Positions 33,306 through 44,071 of a stretch of 64,000 bases of DNA are shown in pieces. A program made the translations under genes and the position numbers. The notes below the pieces were generated by a model. It worked only from the letters and a program-made list of their open reading frames with translations, had not been told where the DNA came from and ran no database searches. How positions within the stretch are numbered: position 1 is the stretch's first letter; the number at the start of each line of letters is the position of its first letter. This DNA comes from Marinobacterium weihaiense. GTDB taxonomy: Bacteria > Pseudomonadota > Gammaproteobacteria > Pseudomonadales > Balneatricaceae. The DNA lies in contig NZ_JAHQZT010000001.1 in the NCBI RefSeq assembly GCF_019061305.1, forward strand, positions 248,001 through 312,000, given 5' to 3'.

Positions 33306-36041
33306 TCAGTGCTGCAGACGGTACATCTGCCAGTCCTCGGTCGGCTCATTGAGCATCATTTTCATGTCGATCACATCTTCTTCCATGTTGTAGCTGATCT
33401 TGAAGCCCAGCTTGCGGGCCAGTCCCTGCATGCCCTTGTTGGATGGCATGGTCGAACCAACCAGTTGCAGCGTTCCGCGCGCTCGGCAGTAGTCTATCGT
33501 CTTCTGCATCAGCATCACACCCAGGCCCTCGCCCTGCATGTCATCACGCACAACAATGGAGAATTCACTGCGTACATTATCAGCATCGGTGACGGCACGC
33601 ACTACCCCCAGCGTTTCAAAACCTGCACCACTGAGTTTCGGAGCGGTCACTATAAATGCCATCTCGCGGTCGTAATCAATTTGGGTCCAGGTTGCCAACT
33701 CCGCATGCGTGGGCACGCCACGGCTGTAGAAATAGCGTAGCCGGATCGATTCCGGGCTAAGCGAGTTGAAGAACTCCAAGTGTGCCGGTTCATCCTCGCC
33801 ACGAATGGCCCTGAGGGTCGCGGTTCGGCCGGAGCGCTTGAGCGCCACCTGCTCGCTCAGATATTCTGGGTATGGCGAAATCGACAGCTGTGCCGGTTCA
33901 GCCAGCGAAACGGCACAGTCAACCGCCAACAGCCCGCGCTTGTTCAGCAGTAGCGGGTTGATTTCCAGGCACTTCAGTTCGGGCAGATCCACTGCCATTT
34001 CCGACAAACGAATCAGCAGTTCACACAGGTGATCCACGTCCCGCTCCACCTGATAGCTGTTCTCGGCGATGATATTGTAGACACGTGATCGCTTGACCAG
34101 CTGGCGCGCCAGCGCAAAGTTCAGCGGCGGCAACATAATATTGCGATCAGCCAGCACATCAATGGTATAGCCGCCCACGCCAAACAGCATCAGCGGTCCG
34201 AATACCGGGTCACGGGTAATGCCGACGTTGATCTGCATCGACTGGAAGCCGCGCTTCATCTGCTGGACCACAAAGCCGTAACTGGATTCAGCGTCGTAGT
34301 TCTCCCCTACTCGATACGCCAGCTTGGTGGTGGCATGACGCACCTCGCTGATGGAATAAAGGTCCAGCGCCAGGTCACGCCAGCGCTGGTGAGAGGTATT
34401 GTCATAGCAGAAGGGGTACACGTTGTCGCGATGCAGCGCCTTGACCGCGACCGAACCGCCCATCTGTCGAGCGATATCCACCACACCAGGAATATCATCG
34501 GCATAGCCGGTATTCGGCGTCGGAATCTCGTACAGATCCAGCAGATCACAGGCCTCCGAATGCAGCAGATAGTCACGTCCGCTCGCCTGCGCATCCTGCA
34601 ACATGGCACGCGCACGCTTGCGGTTGGGTAAGTTATGCAGGTGAAAAGGCGCCGGCGTCTGACGCATGGCCGCCTGATTGCGGTGGTACTCCACCATCTG
34701 CATGAATGCATCGACCGCCTCTTCGGGGGTCATGAAAGTGGGGATGCCCGAGGCATTGCAGTGATTGCGAGCCTCGATGGCCGAATAACGCCCCATCCAG
34801 CAGGTCAGCACATTGCGCGGGGTCTTGCGGGCCACTTTGATGACTTCATCGGCGGTTGCCACACTGGCCGCCATCCGCGTCGGCGCGTGAATGGTCAGCA
34901 CAGCATCCACATTGGGATCCTTGGTCAACAAGCGGGTGGCCTCGGCAAAACGTTCGGGCGTAGCCTCGGTATTCAGATCAACCGGATTAAGCCCGTTCCA
35001 GCTGCTGGGCAGGATGTCCGCCAGCGCCTGCCGCGTTTCCTCGGTGATGTCCGCCAGCTTGCCCTGCTTGCGCAGCAATCGGTCGCAAGCCAGCGCATTG
35101 GGGCCCATGCCGTTGCACAGCAGCGCCAGGCGCTCGCCGCGCATGGGCTTCATCCGCGACAGGGTTTCCAGTGCGTTGAACAGCTGATCGGAGGTTTCCA
35201 CGCGCACGGCACCGGCCCGGCGCAGAGCGGCATCGTACACCTGATCTTCATCACTCACACCCGGCGCCAGCTCGACCGAATAGCGACCGTCCTGAATGAT
35301 ATTGGACTTGAGCACCAGTACCAGCTTGTTGCGGGAAGCGGCACGCACGGCAGACACGAAATTGCGCGCTGATCCGATGATGCGGTCCATCTGCAACAGG
35401 ATCGCCTGGGTGGCGGGCTCAGTGGAGAGGTAATCGATGATGGCCGGCAGGTCGACATCGACCCCGTCGCCCAGCGTCAGGAAGTGGGAAAAGCCAATCT
35501 CCTGACCGCTGGCCCAGTCGATCATGGCTGTGCCGATCAGTCCGGATTGGCCCACATAGGCCACCTTACCCTTCTGTATGTTGACATGCGCGTAACTGGC
35601 ATTGAGTTTGGCCCCCGGCACCAGCAGCCCCATGCAGTCCGGCCCCAAAATACGGATGCCATAAGGACGTGCCGCTTCACGCACCTGTTCGCGCAGCGAA
35701 AATGCACGCGTACTTTCCTGCGGACTCAAGCCACCGGTCAGAATCATCGCCGCCTTGACCATGTTGGCCCCAAGCTTGCGAATGATGCCCGGCACACTCT
35801 CGGGCGGTGCACATACAATGGCCAGGTCGGGCATTTCGGGCAAATCGGCCACACTGTGATAACAGCTAATACCATTGACCGTTTCATATCCCTGCGCATT
35901 TACCGCCATCAAACGTCCGGGAAAACCACTGTCAATCAGGTTTCGCAGCACCACGCCCCCCATGCTGTCCTCGCGTTCGGAGGCACCGAATACGGCAATG
36001 GATTGGGGTTTGAAAAAACGCTTGAGGTATTTGGTCGACAC
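33306..36041 (-). CDS. Pat/YfiQ-like protein: ADP-forming acyl-CoA synthetase domains fused to GNAT acetyltransferase
   Basis: 911 residues. Order: CoA-binding domain (about 1-135), succinyl-CoA ligase-like domains (about 150-460), ATP-grasp-like domain (about 490-710), C-terminal GNAT acetyltransferase (about 740-890, with VVRDDMQGEGLGVMLMQK as acetyl-CoA loop). In enteric YfiQ/Pat the synthetase part is inactive and the GNAT part acetylates lysines of acetyl-CoA synthetase and others. In the synthetase part I did not verify the catalytic His of true ADP-forming enzymes. It is divergent from phaC. Confidence 0.9.
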   Translation of the reverse strand: MSTKYLKRFFKPQSIAVFGASEREDSMGGVVLRNLIDSGFPGRLMAVNAQGYETVNGISCYHSVADLPEMPDLAIVCAPPESVPGIIRKLGANMVKAAMILTGGLSPQESTRAFSLREQVREAARPYGIRILGPDCMGLLVPGAKLNASYAHVNIQKGKVAYVGQSGLIGTAMIDWASGQEIGFSHFLTLGDGVDVDLPAIIDYLSTEPATQAILLQMDRIIGSARNFVSAVRAASRNKLVLVLKSNIIQDGRYSVELAPGVSDEDQVYDAALRRAGAVRVETSDQLFNALETLSRMKPMRGERLALLCNGMGPNALACDRLLRKQGKLADITEETRQALADILPSSWNGLNPVDLNTEATPERFAEATRLLTKDPNVDAVLTIHAPTRMAASVATADEVIKVARKTPRNVLTCWMGRYSAIEARNHCNASGIPTFMTPEEAVDAFMQMVEYHRNQAAMRQTPAPFHLHNLPNRKRARAMLQDAQASGRDYLLHSEACDLLDLYEIPTPNTGYADDIPGVVDIARQMGGSVAVKALHRDNVYPFCYDNTSHQRWRDLALDLYSISEVRHATTKLAYRVGENYDAESSYGFVVQQMKRGFQSMQINVGITRDPVFGPLMLFGVGGYTIDVLADRNIMLPPLNFALARQLVKRSRVYNIIAENSYQVERDVDHLCELLIRLSEMAVDLPELKCLEINPLLLNKRGLLAVDCAVSLAEPAQLSISPYPEYLSEQVALKRSGRTATLRAIRGEDEPAHLEFFNSLSPESIRLRYFYSRGVPTHAELATWTQIDYDREMAFIVTAPKLSGAGFETLGVVRAVTDADNVRSEFSIVVRDDMQGEGLGVMLMQKTIDYCRARGTLQLVGSTMPSNKGMQGLARKLGFKISYNMEEDVIDMKMMLNEPTEDWQMYRLQH

Positions 36042-36251
36042 TCAGTGTTCCTTTGTTGACGGTCGGATTTCTTTCAGGCGGCTTACCTGATAGCGTATTC
36101 TATATTTTTCGCACCTGCAGCAAAAGCGCTTCCAGGCCGCTTTGCGCAATTGGACTTTGGGTGAATTTTATTCATCCGCTTTTCATTATTTATGCGCTGG
36201 CAGGCTGATATGCTGGCCTGAAAGCACCCGTTATAGAGAAAGGACATTCAC

Positions 36252-37988
36252 ATGACGCGCATGCCGCTTCCCGAGATCAAGAACAGCATAGACCGAGTTA
36301 TCCATGCAATCGAGGGGCGCTACACCAGCGGTCTTTCCCCTGCTTCATTAACACTGGCCTACATGGATTGGCTCATTCATGTCAGTCATTCGCCGGGCAA
36401 AATGAACGAAATGGTGGAAAATGGCCTGCGCAAGTTCAGTGCCTTCACCCTTTGGGCTGCCCGCGCGGGAATCGACCAGGATGCCGCGCCGTTCATCCGC
36501 TCTCTGCCGGGTGATCGGCGCTTCAATGACCCGGTCTGGAAGCGCTTTCCCTATAACGTCATGGCTCAAAGCTTTCTGCTGCAGGAGCAGTGGTGGCACT
36601 ATGCCACAACCGGAATTCCCGGCGTGGCCAAGCACCATGAAAACGTGGTTTCCTTTGCGGCACGTCAGTGGCTGGATCTGTTTTCACCCACCAACTACCC
36701 GCTCACCAACCCGCACGTGGTTGAGAAGGCCATCAATACCGGCGGCCAAAGCCTGATGCAGGGCATGCAGAACCTGCTCGAAGATATGCAGCACAGCCTG
36801 CTCGAAGAGCCGGACCCGGACAGCCAGGCTTTTGCCGTCGGCAAGAATCTGGCCTGCACGCCGGGCAAGGTGGTATACCGCAACCGACTGATCGAGCTGA
36901 TCCAGTACACCCCGACCACCGACAAGGTAACCGCCGAACCGGTGCTGATCACCCCGGCCTGGATCATGAAGTATTACATTCTCGACCTGTCCGAACACAA
37001 CTCCATGGTGCGCTACCTACTCGACAAGGGGCACACGGTGTTTATGATTTCGTGGCATAACCCAGACGCCCGCGACCGGGACCTGGGTATGAGCGACTAT
37101 CTCAACCGGGGCATCATGGAAGCGCTCAAGGCTATCAATGCTATCGTCCCTGAACGCAAGATACATCTTGTTGGCTACTGCCTTGGCGGCACCCTGGCCA
37201 CCATTGCTGCTGCAGCCATGGCGCGCGACAACGATGACCGCCTGCAGTCACTGACACTGTTTACCGCTCAAACCGACTTCACCGAGGCCGGCGAGCTGAT
37301 GCTGTTCATTGACGAAAGCCAGCTTAGCTACATGGAAGACATGATGTGGGAAAAGGGCTACCTGGACACCCAGCAGATGGCCGGCGCCTTTACTCTGCTG
37401 CGCTCCTACGATTTGCTCTGGTCGCGTATTGTCAGCGAATACCTGTTAGGAGAAAGCCCGCGCCAGAACGACCTCATGTCCTGGAATGCCGACTCCACCC
37501 GCATGCCCTATCGCATGCATTCGGAATACCTGCGACGCCTGTTCCTGAACAATGATCTGGCCAGCGGCCGTTTTCTGGTCAACGATCGTCCCATTTCGCT
37601 ACGCGATATCCGGGTGCCCGTGTTCTGTGTTGCGACACAGAAGGATCATGTTGCTCCCTGGCGCTCCGTTTACAAACTCAATGACCTGATGAATACCGAA
37701 GTCACTTTCGTGCTCACCAGCGGCGGCCATAACGCTGGCATTGTCAGCGAGCCGGGACACCCACGCCGACATTATCAACTGGGCATCCAAACCGCCGAAG
37801 ACAAGCACATCCCCGCTGATGACTGGCTGCAGCGGCATGAAAGCCGAGAGGGGTCTTGGTGGGAGCCCTGGAATCAGTGGCTCGACCAGCACAGCACCGA
37901 GAAGGCTGAGCCGCCCGCCATGGGCAACGCGGAGGCAGGCTATCCGGCCATTGACCCGGCGCCTGGAAATTACGTTTTTGAGCGCTGA
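36252..37988 (+). CDS. phaC: Class I-type polyhydroxyalkanoate synthase
   Basis: 578 residues. An N-terminal PhaC domain (about 75-245) is followed by an alpha/beta-hydrolase core. The lipase-like box is GYCLGG with nucleophile Cys310. The catalytic Asp is in ATQKDHVAPW and the His in SGGHNAGIV. It polymerises 3-hydroxyacyl-CoA into storage granules. No phaA, phaB, phasin or depolymerase is adjacent, so this is an isolated synthase. AAAGGA lies before the ATG. Confidence 0.93.
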   Translation: MTRMPLPEIKNSIDRVIHAIEGRYTSGLSPASLTLAYMDWLIHVSHSPGKMNEMVENGLRKFSAFTLWAARAGIDQDAAPFIRSLPGDRRFNDPVWKRFPYNVMAQSFLLQEQWWHYATTGIPGVAKHHENVVSFAARQWLDLFSPTNYPLTNPHVVEKAINTGGQSLMQGMQNLLEDMQHSLLEEPDPDSQAFAVGKNLACTPGKVVYRNRLIELIQYTPTTDKVTAEPVLITPAWIMKYYILDLSEHNSMVRYLLDKGHTVFMISWHNPDARDRDLGMSDYLNRGIMEALKAINAIVPERKIHLVGYCLGGTLATIAAAAMARDNDDRLQSLTLFTAQTDFTEAGELMLFIDESQLSYMEDMMWEKGYLDTQQMAGAFTLLRSYDLLWSRIVSEYLLGESPRQNDLMSWNADSTRMPYRMHSEYLRRLFLNNDLASGRFLVNDRPISLRDIRVPVFCVATQKDHVAPWRSVYKLNDLMNTEVTFVLTSGGHNAGIVSEPGHPRRHYQLGIQTAEDKHIPADDWLQRHESREGSWWEPWNQWLDQHSTEKAEPPAMGNAEAGYPAIDPAPGNYVFER

Positions 37989-38070
37989 ACGCACACCGCC
38001 TGCACGCACGGGCGGACCATTGCCTTGATAGTTATTTTTACGGCATCTTGATAGCAAAATTTTATTTTGT

Positions 38071-38163
38071 AGCCCCTCACGGCTGATCTATATTCGCCAT
38101 TGAGTGAGGGGCTGCACTGCAATTGCAAGCTTTTACAGGCCAGCCGAAACAGACTCCCCTCAC
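38071..38163. repeat. Three alternating copies of CCCCTCAC upstream of a small acidic protein gene
   Basis: AGCCCCTCAC (38071-38080), its inverse GTGAGGGGCT (38104-38113), then CCCCTCAC again (38156-38163). The first pair flanks a possible -10 TATATT (38089-38094). The second and third copies can pair in the leader. A small GGCGGC-type hairpin (38175-38189) follows. Confidence 0.5.
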
Positions 38164-38217
38164 ACGATAAGAACGGCGGCTTCGCCGCTTTCTGGAACCT
38201 GCGTGAGAGAGAATGCG

Positions 38218-38424
38218 ATGGGCACCAAACTCCGTGTCGATCAAGTCAATGATGACGAACTGAATGACTGGACTGAACAGTTCAGCGAAGAAGAAGAGGT
38301 CAGCCGTAGCCGGGTCAAGTACAACGGCAAGCGACGCCGCCAGATCGAAGATCTGATGGAAGACCGTCGCCTGATGCGACAGATCAGTAACAGCTACGAC
38401 GACTTTGACTATTTGCGAGATTAA
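38218..38424 (+). CDS. Small acidic PA3496-type conserved protein
   Basis: 68 residues from ATG 38218; the earlier in-frame ATG at 38104 overlaps repeat elements. The sequence is charged: an acidic stretch WTEQFSEEEEVSRSRVKYNGKR, then RRRQIEDLMEDRRLMRQ and a C-terminal DDFDYLRD. It resembles a family of short pseudomonad proteins (PA3496 type) proposed to affect envelope integrity, an annotation I recall rather than one shown here. No membrane segment. It converges on the TPR gene. Confidence 0.65.
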   Translation: MGTKLRVDQVNDDELNDWTEQFSEEEEVSRSRVKYNGKRRRQIEDLMEDRRLMRQISNSYDDFDYLRD

Positions 38425-38442
38425 ACGGCACAGCCGGCAGGA

Positions 38443-39393
38443 CTATTTGTCCTTGCCGGCTGTTTCATCATCACGCTGCGTAAGTACCGACATGAAATCA
38501 GGCTCCTGAGACAGCGACAACAAACGCTGCTCCTGACGGGCCTGCTCCCGGTATTCATCCGAGATGCTGACCGCTTGCTTGAGGTAATCAAGCGCGATAC
38601 GGCTGGCCCCCAGATCGGCATAGGCACATGCCAGCTGGAAGTAGGCGTGACCGCTATCGGGCTCCACAGTCAGCGCACGGTTGCACAGTGAAATGGCCCA
38701 CTGATGTTCACTCAGCTCCAGTGCTGCATCGGCCTTGTACGTCAGGGCTTCAGCGTTGTCGGGACGCAACTCCAGTATTCGATCATACAAGCGCACCTTC
38801 TGCTCCCAGGAGGTTTCTTGGGATGCCTTCACCCACAGCGTTTGAACCTCGTTGGTGATTTCCAACTCGTGCTGGTTTTCCTGGATGATGCGCGATTTGC
38901 GTAGCAACTCCTTCTCGACTCGCTCCAGGCGCTCCTCGTACTCCTCCACCAGGCGACCAACTTTTTCGTCCGCAATGGACTGTACACGATCCTTGATTTC
39001 ACGGATCGAGTTCCAACCCACGATCAAGAGAATCGACGACGCTGCAGCGATCAGGTAGAAGAAATAGGTAACCGTATCCGTTGCATACGAAATGGAGCTA
39101 TTCGCAACCTTCAATTCGCGATCGGTGATTTCCCGAATCATTTCAACACGCTGGCGCTCTATTTCAGAACGCAACGCCTTGATTTCATCAATCATGTAAC
39201 GCTCGATGAACGGGTTATACAGCGGCTCATCAAGCGTCTCGACGTGCTCGCGCATGCTCTCGTCCGTAACTGCAGGAGCCGCTTCTGACGCCGGCCCCAT
39301 AACGGACTCGGCCCCCGAGTCGGGGGCCTCCTGTGCAGACAGTGCTGCCGGCAACGCCAGCAGCAACAGCATCACTACCCTCAGGCAGCGCAT
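38443..39393 (-). CDS. Membrane-anchored coiled-coil TPR protein
   Basis: 316 residues. Signal peptide (1-20, ALSAQ), a low-complexity acidic stretch, then a charged helix (about 65-95). A TM helix (about 106-126) precedes a coiled coil (about 130-175, rich in Glu/Lys/Arg), and TPR-like repeats follow (about 195-290, motifs RPDNAEALTYKADAAL and EPDSGHAYFQLACAY). The start overlaps the end of ask by 13 bases, with GGAG eight bases before the ATG, so it is probably translated from the ectoine-cluster transcript. I do not recognise the family. An envelope scaffolding role is only inferred from the layout. Confidence 0.7.
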   Translation of the reverse strand: MRCLRVVMLLLLALPAALSAQEAPDSGAESVMGPASEAAPAVTDESMREHVETLDEPLYNPFIERYMIDEIKALRSEIERQRVEMIREITDRELKVANSSISYATDTVTYFFYLIAAASSILLIVGWNSIREIKDRVQSIADEKVGRLVEEYEERLERVEKELLRKSRIIQENQHELEITNEVQTLWVKASQETSWEQKVRLYDRILELRPDNAEALTYKADAALELSEHQWAISLCNRALTVEPDSGHAYFQLACAYADLGASRIALDYLKQAVSISDEYREQARQEQRLLSLSQEPDFMSVLTQRDDETAGKDK

Positions 39394-40811
39394 ATGACAT
39401 CTCCGTGGTCTTCCTGCTCGATCAGGGCATGATGCAAGGCGCGAACCGCCGATTCATAGTCATCCTGGTTGACAATGCACTGCATCTCCACCTGACGCAT
39501 AGACTGGTGCAATGCCTGGATGCTGATGCCAGCCTTGGCCAGCGCCGAAACGGTTTTTGCCAGAATACCCGGCACTTTCAGGTCAGAACCGATGGCGGAT
39601 ACGATTGCCACCTTGTGCAAGGCTACTTCGGCGCCATCATACTTCTCACCGATCAGGCGTACGGCACGGTTGACCATTTTGCGTGAGCCGGCCACGAAAT
39701 AGGTGATACTGTTGGCATCAGAATCACGGTTTACGACGTATAGCTTGAGGTCGTGCAGCAGACGGGACAGCTCAATGTCATAGCGCGCTTCACCCAGCAT
39801 GTCCTGGTCGAAGATTTCGATGCCGAACACATTTGGGCGACCAGCAATGATCTCGACCTGCGGCTTGGCACTGCAGTAATCCGTGCTGATCACCGTACCG
39901 GCATGCTCAGGCTCGAACGCGTTTTTGATGCGCAGCTCGATCTCCTGCTGACGCAGCCCCTTGGCTGCCTTGGGGTGGATCGCTTCCATGCCCAGATTGG
40001 ACAGCTGGTCGGCCACGTCATAATTGGTACGACCGATGGTCACGACATTGTCCAGGCCGACAATGCCCGGATCGGCCGTACTCAGGTGAAATTCCTTATG
40101 GATTACTGCTTCGATCGCACCCGTCTTGGTAGCAATTTTGCTGAACGTCATTTCACTGTAACCACGGTCAAAGGTTCGCATCAAACCTTCGCTGCAGTGC
40201 GTGTAACCGGTAACAATCGGCATCTCTGACGCGAAATCAATGTCCTTGAAACTGTGTTCGATCATCTCGTCGAACGACAGCGGCTTGGGCTGATCCCAAC
40301 CGGACAGATCAACAAAACGAGCGTTGACACCCGCTTTCTTGAGTGCGAGTACGCTGTTGTGCGCGCTGTGGGCTTCACCGATGGCGGCCAGCATTTCGCG
40401 CACTTTCATCAGGTGCTCGTCCAGCTGGAAATGACCATGAGAGCAAAGCTGCTGCAAGTTGGACATGATGGCTTCTACATCACCGATGCGCTGGGTAATG
40501 AAGCGATCTGCCTCGGCTCGTTCCACGGAATCACCAAACAGCTCCTGGTTAATTTCAACCATACGCGCCTTCACCTCGGACAGCGCTTCACTCCAGGCAC
40601 TCTCGTTTTCAGCATTGGCAAAACGAGCATATACCCCGGGCTCGCCGGTTTTCTTGTGCTCCAGAAGCAGATTGGTGATGCCGCCATAAGCGGATACGAC
40701 GAAGATGCGGTTGTACAGTTCCTCACCGGTGCGTTCACCAATCAGAATGGTATCCATCAGCTCGCTGAAGCGACTCATGGAAGTGCCGCCAATCTTCTCT
40801 ACAGTATGCAT
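39381..40811 (-). CDS. ask: Aspartate kinase of the ectoine cluster
   Basis: 476 residues from ATG 40811 (AGGA upstream); the longer frame to 40904 would start inside a terminator. The KIGGTSM motif carries the catalytic Lys. The C-terminus has ACT-type regulatory domains with KVAIVSAIGSDLK. It phosphorylates aspartate, feeding aspartate semialdehyde to EctB. Ectoine-associated Ask enzymes (Ask_Ect) are known to be less feedback-inhibited. A terminator hairpin separates it from ectC. Confidence 0.93.
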   Translation of the reverse strand: MHTVEKIGGTSMSRFSELMDTILIGERTGEELYNRIFVVSAYGGITNLLLEHKKTGEPGVYARFANAENESAWSEALSEVKARMVEINQELFGDSVERAEADRFITQRIGDVEAIMSNLQQLCSHGHFQLDEHLMKVREMLAAIGEAHSAHNSVLALKKAGVNARFVDLSGWDQPKPLSFDEMIEHSFKDIDFASEMPIVTGYTHCSEGLMRTFDRGYSEMTFSKIATKTGAIEAVIHKEFHLSTADPGIVGLDNVVTIGRTNYDVADQLSNLGMEAIHPKAAKGLRQQEIELRIKNAFEPEHAGTVISTDYCSAKPQVEIIAGRPNVFGIEIFDQDMLGEARYDIELSRLLHDLKLYVVNRDSDANSITYFVAGSRKMVNRAVRLIGEKYDGAEVALHKVAIVSAIGSDLKVPGILAKTVSALAKAGISIQALHQSMRQVEMQCIVNQDDYESAVRALHHALIEQEDHGDVICAA

Positions 40812-40871
40812 GTTATGTCCTGTTGGCCTCTCTTGTGTAATCCTGCGCCGGAATGGCATGTTGGTCGACAT

Positions 40872-40901
40872 AAAAACATGCCGGCATTCGCCGGCATGTT
40901 T
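40872..40901 (-). terminator. Rho-independent terminator between ectC and ask
   Basis: Minus strand: stem AAACATGCCGGC / GCCGGCATGTTT (12 perfect pairs, GAAT loop), followed by a T-run (A-run 40872-40876 on plus). It lies 16 bases after the ectC stop, so ectABC transcripts can end before ask. Confidence 0.85.
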
Positions 40902-40916
40902 CACTTACTCGGGCGA

Positions 40917-41315
40917 TCAGGCCTCGACCGTCTCCGCTTCCAGCGGATATACGCCATTCTCGTCGTGCACTTCTTTACCGTTCAGCGGCGGATTGAATAC
41001 ACACGCCAGCTTCATCTCTTTGGTGGCACGCAGCAGGTGCTCGTCATGTTCGTTGAGATTATACAGAGTACCCGGCTTGATCGGGTAGATCTTGCCATCT
41101 GCCAAGGTCTCAACTTCGCCTTCACCACTAATGCAATATACCGATTCCAAATGGTTTTGGTACCAGATATGGGTCTCGGTGCCTTCATAGATGGTGGTGA
41201 TATGGAAAGAGTACCCCATGTTGTCGTCTTTCAGCAGCATGCGCGTGCTTTCCCAGTTCTGGGATACTACTCGACGTTCGGAATTTTCGCACTCTTCCAG
41301 TGTTCTTACGATCAT
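40917..41315 (-). CDS. ectC: L-ectoine synthase
   Basis: 132 residues, cupin fold. It cyclises N-gamma-acetyl-diaminobutyrate to ectoine. Family pattern: [14 protein letters not shown] start, then [36 protein letters not shown]-like cupin motif (here [18 protein letters not shown]), [15 protein letters not shown]. Iron ligands are expected in the cupin histidines and glutamate. It is the last gene of ectABC. Confidence 0.97.
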   Translation of the reverse strand: MIVRTLEECENSERRVVSQNWESTRMLLKDDNMGYSFHITTIYEGTETHIWYQNHLESVYCISGEGEVETLADGKIYPIKPGTLYNLNEHDEHLLRATKEMKLACVFNPPLNGKEVHDENGVYPLEAETVEA

Positions 41316-41370
41316 TACAACTTCTCTTGTTCAGTGAGTGTATTCAGCTCGACATTGGTGCAAAGCGTCC

Positions 41371-43171
<1,801 letters not shown>

Positions 43172-43199
43172 AGTATTTGATTTATTTAGCCTTGCTATG

Positions 43200-43236
43200 G
43201 TTTTTAGTATAAAACATATCTAGAATGACATTTCAA
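43200..43236 (-). promoter_or_regulatory. ectABC promoter with palindrome over the -10
   Basis: Minus strand: -35 TTGAAA (43236-43231), -10 TATACT (43211-43206), spacer 19 bases. The inverted repeat GTTTT-TAGTAT-AAAAC (43200-43215) covers the -10. EctR proteins are known to repress ectABC from a pseudopalindrome near the promoter, so this is a candidate EctR operator. Confidence 0.5.
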
Positions 43237-43380
43237 GCATGCAAGTGATCGCATGACTTAAGATTGTAACGCCCATAAAGCACTGTATTTGTGGTCTCAC
43301 AGGCCCAATGCACTAATACAAAGGTCTAACACCTATTGCATTGCATTACAAAACATTAAATCCGGAGTAGTAAAGTTATT

Positions 43381-43980
43381 TTGCATTACTCAACGAATCA
43401 GGCTAAAAAGCGCGCACAACTGAAACCCGTACCGGAGAACCTTCCAAGCGCTATGGAAAAGAGTCAGGACGCGCTGGTATTACTGCGCCAGATCATTCGA
43501 GCCACAGACCTGCACGACAAGCATTTGAGTCGCATGACAGGTCTCACCATGCCGCAGCTGATGACCATGCAAACACTGCGTATCAACGGCCCGCTGACCA
43601 TCGGCATGCTGGCAAAAGAAATGAATCTGGCCCAGGCCACGGTAACCAGCATTCTTGATCGCCTGGAGCGCAAGGGGCTTGTGCGCCGCGAGCGTAGCAA
43701 CACCGACAAGCGCAAGGTTCTGGCATGCCCGACAGAAGAGGGGCTGGAGTTGCTCAAGTCGGCCCCCGCTACGTTGCAGGACACCTTCATCCGACAGTTT
43801 GAAGACATGCACGACTGGGAACAGTCAATGATCGTGGCCGCACTGGAACATGTATCGCACATCCTGGGGGCACACCACCTTGATGCAGCGCCCATGCTGG
43901 ATATAGGCGCCCTGGACCGCACCAGCGACAGCCATATTCCCGAATACCTGCGTCAGTCACGCAACAGTACTCGCAACTGA
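43381..43980 (+). CDS. ectR: MarR-family regulator of ectoine genes (EctR1-like)
   Basis: 199 residues if started at TTG 43381 with GGAG 13 bases upstream. An ATG at 43453 would give 175 residues without a clear ribosome binding site. The MarR winged helix includes GMLAKEMNLAQATVTSILDRLERKGLVRRERSNTDKRKV-like pattern. Divergent from ectA, the usual place of EctR1, a repressor of ectABC that responds to osmotic conditions. It is not the plasmid-type MarR for drug efflux because no efflux gene is adjacent. Confidence 0.9.
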   Translation: MHYSTNQAKKRAQLKPVPENLPSAMEKSQDALVLLRQIIRATDLHDKHLSRMTGLTMPQLMTMQTLRINGPLTIGMLAKEMNLAQATVTSILDRLERKGLVRRERSNTDKRKVLACPTEEGLELLKSAPATLQDTFIRQFEDMHDWEQSMIVAALEHVSHILGAHHLDAAPMLDIGALDRTSDSHIPEYLRQSRNSTRN

Positions 43981-44071
43981 GCAGCGCCCTGGCGCCGCCA
44001 AGTGATACCTGTTGCCCACACACGCCCTCTGCTATGATGATGGCTTTGCATGTGTGGATGGACGGTAGAAG

